From the NCBI RefSeq assembly GCF_000244895.1, contig NZ_CM001441.1:4368198-4432197 (forward strand): DNA of 64,000 nucleotides. Direction: 5' to 3'. Each line of letters starts with the position of its first letter. Position 1 is the first letter of the stretch. Below the pieces are notes generated by a model. It saw nothing but the letters and a program-made list of their open reading frames with translations. It had not been told where the DNA came from and did not search any database. A program made the translations under genes and the position numbers. Of the stretch, positions 60,683-64,000 are shown in pieces. This DNA comes from Desulfosporosinus youngiae DSM 17734. Its GTDB lineage: Bacteria > Bacillota > Desulfitobacteriia > Desulfitobacteriales > Desulfitobacteriaceae.

Positions 60683-62041
60683 TTACTTTGATTTTTTAAT
60701 AAGTTTTCCGTATCCCTTCTGCCCGACTAATTGGCCCTCCTTCGCAACCACCTGACCCCTTACTAAGGTGCAGACAGGCAGACCTTTACCCTTTAAACCC
60801 ACGAAGGCAGAAATCTTATTAACGTAATACAAGGAATCCGGTGTAATTTCCCATTCCTTTTCCGGGTCGAGAATGACAAGGTCTGCATCAAATCCAACTT
60901 CTATAGCGCCTTTCTTGCCATAGATTCCAAAGGTCTTAGCCGGACCTTCGCTTAAGGAGCGTGCCAGTAAGGTGGGATTATACCCTCTCTTTACGACGCC
61001 TTCGCTGAAGACAACCTGCATGACGTTTTGGATTCCGCTAATACCACCCCAGGCTCCAAAGATTCCATGCTTTTCTTCGCTTTTCTCACTCAATTCGCAA
61101 GGCGAATGATCCGAACCGATACAGGCTAAGGTTCCATTATTGACGTATTCCCACATTTCTTCGACTGCCGCAGCCTCTCTTAACGGAGGGGCACATTTGA
61201 ACAGACTGCCGTTCTCAATCACATCGTTATCCGTAAACGTAAGGTAGTGACCACAGGTTTCGGCGGTTACATCCACCCCTTCCCGTTGAGCCTCCCTGAT
61301 GATCTGGGCGACTCTGGGGTGGCTGACATGACAGATATGGACCTTGGCATCCAATTCCCTGGCAAGGTCAAGTATGTTTTGGGTAGCGATAAGTTCCGCA
61401 ATAACCGGTCTTGAATTCAGGAAATCCCGCCAATCATTTTTTTCTTTTCGTTGTGCTCTTGCTTCTTCCCATTTGATAATCGAATAATCTTCGCAATGGA
61501 AACCTGCACGGCCATCACATTCTTTTAAAATTTCCAAGGCTTCTTTAGCTTGTCCGATCGTTAATGACACATAATCAGGGGAAACAGGACCAATAAAGGA
61601 TTTAAAAGCAACGCATCCTTTTTCATCCAGTTCCCTTAATTTATCCAAATTGTAGTCCACCAGACCGCCCCAGAAACAATAATCCACATAGGCGTTGGCA
61701 GAAACCGTTTCCTCCTTCTTATCAAAAATCAAAGCATCGGTTAAGGCGGGTTCATTCTGAAGAGGCATATCAACGATTGTAGTGCAGCCTCCAACTCCTG
61801 CGGCAGCTGTACCATGAGTATAGTCCTCCCGCCAAAGGTAACCCGGATCGTTTAAATGAGCATGGCTGTCAATAGCACCTGGAAAAACATAATTCCCTTG
61901 GGCATCGATGACTTCTTCAGCTTCAACCGGAGTTCCGGCTTCAACGATGGCTGCGATTTTCCCATCCATCACACAAATGGATGCCTCGAAAATTCTGTCC
62001 GAAGTTACGACCTTACCATTTTTAATGACTAAATTAAACAA
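60683..62041 (-). CDS. Allantoinase / cyclic amidohydrolase, paralogue 2
   Basis: The 452-residue protein has the same fold and ligands (DSHAHLNDPG, lysine in CVAFKSFIGPV, HICHVSHPRVAQII, CIGSDHSPCELSEK) but differs along most of its length from paralogue 1. TTG 62041 is chosen because GAGGGG lies 7 bases upstream; upstream codons are Arg-rich and unlikely. It follows the amidohydrolase allC by 46 bp. Its exact substrate among allantoin, hydantoins and dihydropyrimidines is open. Confidence 0.86.
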   Translation of the reverse strand: MFNLVIKNGKVVTSDRIFEASICVMDGKIAAIVEAGTPVEAEEVIDAQGNYVFPGAIDSHAHLNDPGYLWREDYTHGTAAAGVGGCTTIVDMPLQNEPALTDALIFDKKEETVSANAYVDYCFWGGLVDYNLDKLRELDEKGCVAFKSFIGPVSPDYVSLTIGQAKEALEILKECDGRAGFHCEDYSIIKWEEARAQRKEKNDWRDFLNSRPVIAELIATQNILDLARELDAKVHICHVSHPRVAQIIREAQREGVDVTAETCGHYLTFTDNDVIENGSLFKCAPPLREAAAVEEMWEYVNNGTLACIGSDHSPCELSEKSEEKHGIFGAWGGISGIQNVMQVVFSEGVVKRGYNPTLLARSLSEGPAKTFGIYGKKGAIEVGFDADLVILDPEKEWEITPDSLYYVNKISAFVGLKGKGLPVCTLVRGQVVAKEGQLVGQKGYGKLIKKSK

Positions 62042-62087
62042 ATGCCTACCCCTCTCTCTTCTCAAAATGCTGTTCTTAATTAAAACC

Positions 62088-63356
62088 TTAAGAGCACGCG
62101 ATCGAAGAAAATTGTTTGGATTCTTCCTCGTCGAGGCTATCTAACCTCAATAGTGTGTGGTAGAGAACATTAGCACCATTAGCACAATCGTCCGGGGAAC
62201 TCCATTCAGCTGGATTATGACTGATTCCATCTTTAGATCTTATGAAGATCATGCCGATCGGACAGATATTGACAAGCTGCATCGCGTCATGCCCGGCACC
62301 ACTAGGGAGATAAAAGGGCTTGAGTCCTAATTTGTCAAAAGCATCTTTGGCCGCACGCTGAAACTCTTCAGAACAAAGAGAAGGGGGAATCCGCTGCAAG
62401 ACTTCAGTGCGCATTTCCAGACTTCGTTCACGGCAAATTCGCTTCCCTTCCCTAAAAATACTATCTTCTACTTGATCACTGACTGCTTGGTTAAGATCTC
62501 TCAGATCAAGTGTAAGTTCTACGGTACCCGGGATTATATTGATTCCTCCGGGTAGAACATTTAATTTCCCCACGGTCGCAACCGTTGTACCGGTTTGTCT
62601 GGCTTCCCTTTCAACCGCTTGAATAAATTCCGAGGCTGCTACTAAAGCATCATGCCTCATAGCCATCGGTGTCGTACCCGCATGCCCTGCCTCACCTTTG
62701 AAGGTACATTTAAGCCATAATTCATTGACAATCCCTGTGACGATACCGACCGACTGATTATTGCTTTCAAGCACTTTGCCCTGTTCGATATGCAGTTCAA
62801 CAAAGGCTTTGATACTTCCCTTAATGCGAGCGGCACATCGAATAAGAGCCGGATCTAAGCCCTGAGCTTTCATAATAGCTGCAATCGAGATACCCTCTTT
62901 ATCCTTAAGTTCCAAATCTTCGGGTCTAAGAGTGCCAATAACCCCCCTGCTGCCCAACATACTGTAGCTAAAGCGAGCCCCTTCTTCATCATTAAACGCA
63001 TAAACTTCAATCGGATGTTCGGTCTCAATACCCTGTTCCTTCATAGTTTGGAGAACCTCAATTCCTCCGATAATCCCTAAAGCGCCATCGAAGATCCCTC
63101 CGTTATATACAGAATCAATATGTGACCCCGTGAGCAGCACTGGGGCTTCCGGATTACGACCTTCTAAGCGCCCAATAATATTGCCAACCGCGTCTTCCCG
63201 TACGCTTAAACCGGCTTCTTTCATAAAGGAAGCGACGAGATTTTTTGCTGCGCGGTCTTCTGGGGTAAAGGCTAACCGGGTGATACCGCCGGATTCCTGT
63301 TTTCCTATTTCCCCTAACTGGAGCAGCCTGTTAAATAGTCGTTGTTTGTTAATCAC
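62088..63356 (-). CDS. allC: Allantoate amidohydrolase (M20 family)
   Basis: The 422-residue M20 hydrolase turns allantoate into ureidoglycine, ammonia and CO2. The metal ligands appear in [30 protein letters not shown] and [11 protein letters not shown], and the dimerisation domain carries [20 protein letters not shown]. The late [20 protein letters not shown] fits the amidohydrolase/hydantoinase-carbamoylase branch. GTG start 63356 with AAGAGGTGG upstream. It heads the minus-strand ureide operon; carbamoylase activity is an alternative. Confidence 0.88.
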   Translation of the reverse strand: MINKQRLFNRLLQLGEIGKQESGGITRLAFTPEDRAAKNLVASFMKEAGLSVREDAVGNIIGRLEGRNPEAPVLLTGSHIDSVYNGGIFDGALGIIGGIEVLQTMKEQGIETEHPIEVYAFNDEEGARFSYSMLGSRGVIGTLRPEDLELKDKEGISIAAIMKAQGLDPALIRCAARIKGSIKAFVELHIEQGKVLESNNQSVGIVTGIVNELWLKCTFKGEAGHAGTTPMAMRHDALVAASEFIQAVEREARQTGTTVATVGKLNVLPGGINIIPGTVELTLDLRDLNQAVSDQVEDSIFREGKRICRERSLEMRTEVLQRIPPSLCSEEFQRAAKDAFDKLGLKPFYLPSGAGHDAMQLVNICPIGMIFIRSKDGISHNPAEWSSPDDCANGANVLYHTLLRLDSLDEEESKQFSSIACS

Positions 63357-63605
63357 GTTGCCACCTCTTAAAAATGTTTAATTTCCTTCGCAATTTTTTG
63401 CTTTATACTAATATTTTCTACAATTTTGGTCATGTTGTCTTCTCATAAAAAGGATAAAGATTTCTCACCTAACTATCCTTGGTTGATAAGTCATAATAAT
63501 CAGAAGGTTAGTGTCAAATCCGCATAACTTAGAGTCCCTCCCAGCTTGTTGTATGTTAAAACTTACCATGATATAGTGGTTGATGTAGCAGCAAAGAGGA
63601 GTAAA

Positions 63606-64000
63606 ATGGTGGTGTGTTCAATGGAAAATATAGGGTTAGTGCTTGAAGGCGGGGGTATGAGAGGACTATATACCTGTGGTGTCTTAGAGTATTTTATGGA
63701 AAATGATTTATATTTTAATTATGTAATAGGAGTATCTGCCGGGGCATGTAATGCCGCTTCCTATATTTCGAGGCAGCCGGGAAGAAATGAAAAGGTCATT
63801 ATTGGGTTCATTAAGGACTGGCGGTACATGAGTTTCAGGAGTTTACTCTTAAGCAAATCCTACTTTGGCATGGATTTTATTTTTGACGAGATTCCTAATA
63901 AGCATGTTCCCTTCGACTTTAAAACCTTTTATAAGTCCCCCGGAGTTTTTTTGGTCGGAACAACGGATTGTCGGACGGGTAAGCCCATGTATCTGAATAA
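63606..64000 (+). CDS. Patatin-like phospholipase, N-terminal part (runs off right edge)
   Basis: From ATG 63606 (GAGGAG 5 bases upstream; an ATG five codons on is possible) the frame stays open to the window end. It starts with the patatin oxyanion loop LEGGGMRGLYTCGVLEYF and the nucleophile elbow VIGVSAGACNAASYISRQ; the catalytic Ser is in GVSAG. 131 codons are visible, and the aspartate of the dyad lies beyond the edge. It belongs to the YjjU/RssA-like group and is unrelated to the ureide genes. Confidence 0.88.
   Translation, partial: MVVCSMENIGLVLEGGGMRGLYTCGVLEYFMENDLYFNYVIGVSAGACNAASYISRQPGRNEKVIIGFIKDWRYMSFRSLLLSKSYFGMDFIFDEIPNKHVPFDFKTFYKSPGVFLVGTTDCRTGKPMYLN

Overview
The window looks like the chromosome of a Gram-positive anaerobe of the Desulfitobacterium/Desulfosporosinus group (Peptococcaceae). 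The indicators are a split-PylS pyrrolysine system beside an amber-containing trimethylamine methyltransferase, hgcAB mercury-methylation genes, corrinoid methyltransferase clusters, cell-wall-binding-repeat surface proteins and Firmicute-type AGGAGG ribosome binding sites. The genus is inferred from gene content, not measured.

Left part (1-17.5 kb): the end of a PKD-domain protein; a TetR-MFP-RND efflux operon; a GntR(YtrA-type)-regulated double ABC transporter operon ending in an EcsA/EcsB-like pair. An accessory stretch follows, holding a GNAT, a secreted WD40-like protein, a membrane-anchored excisionase-type HTH protein, an MntA antitoxin with a wrecked HepT toxin, remnants of transposases, a YVTN-propeller scrap and a frameshifted IS110 element.

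Middle (17.5-32.7 kb): a methylamine/quaternary amine demethylation island, all on the minus strand. It carries mttB (in-frame TAG read as pyrrolysine), mttC, an MttB/MtgB homologue without pyrrolysine, pylB, a C-terminal scrap of pylC, pylD, pylSn, a second corrinoid protein, an MtgA-type methyltetrahydrofolate methyltransferase and a MetH-activation-like protein. Next to it are a PAS/sigma-54 activator, a BCCT transporter and an MFS transporter. I find three -24/-12 promoters (mttB, BCCT, MFS), each with an AGTGTAGA-containing inverted or partial repeat about 150-215 bp upstream. The activator therefore probably runs the whole island. pylC is almost entirely deleted, and pylSc and pylT are not in the window, so decoding of the TAG depends on genes elsewhere or is lost.

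Right-centre (32.7-49.3 kb): a VTC-domain/DUF4956/carbohydrate-binding lipoprotein operon, an OmpR-type two-component system, a CGGC protein, a complete IS5-like element inserted between lysA and its terminator, lysA under a lysine riboswitch, two large secreted proteins (fibronectin III or RCC1 repeats plus cell-wall-binding repeats) and a DUF4342 protein. Three promoter regions here carry CTGA repeated at exactly 11-bp period, a likely binding motif of the response regulator.

Right part (49.3-64 kb): arsR-hgcA-hgcB with overlapping promoter and operators; an acyl-CoA synthetase; and an allantoin/ureide degradation locus (PucR regulator, ureidoglycine aminohydrolase, ureidoglycolate lyase, NCS1 permease, two tandem allantoinases, allantoate amidohydrolase). 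The window ends in a patatin gene. A structured non-coding repeat of about 370-400 bp occurs twice (36.2 and 56.5 kb) and matches no family I can name.
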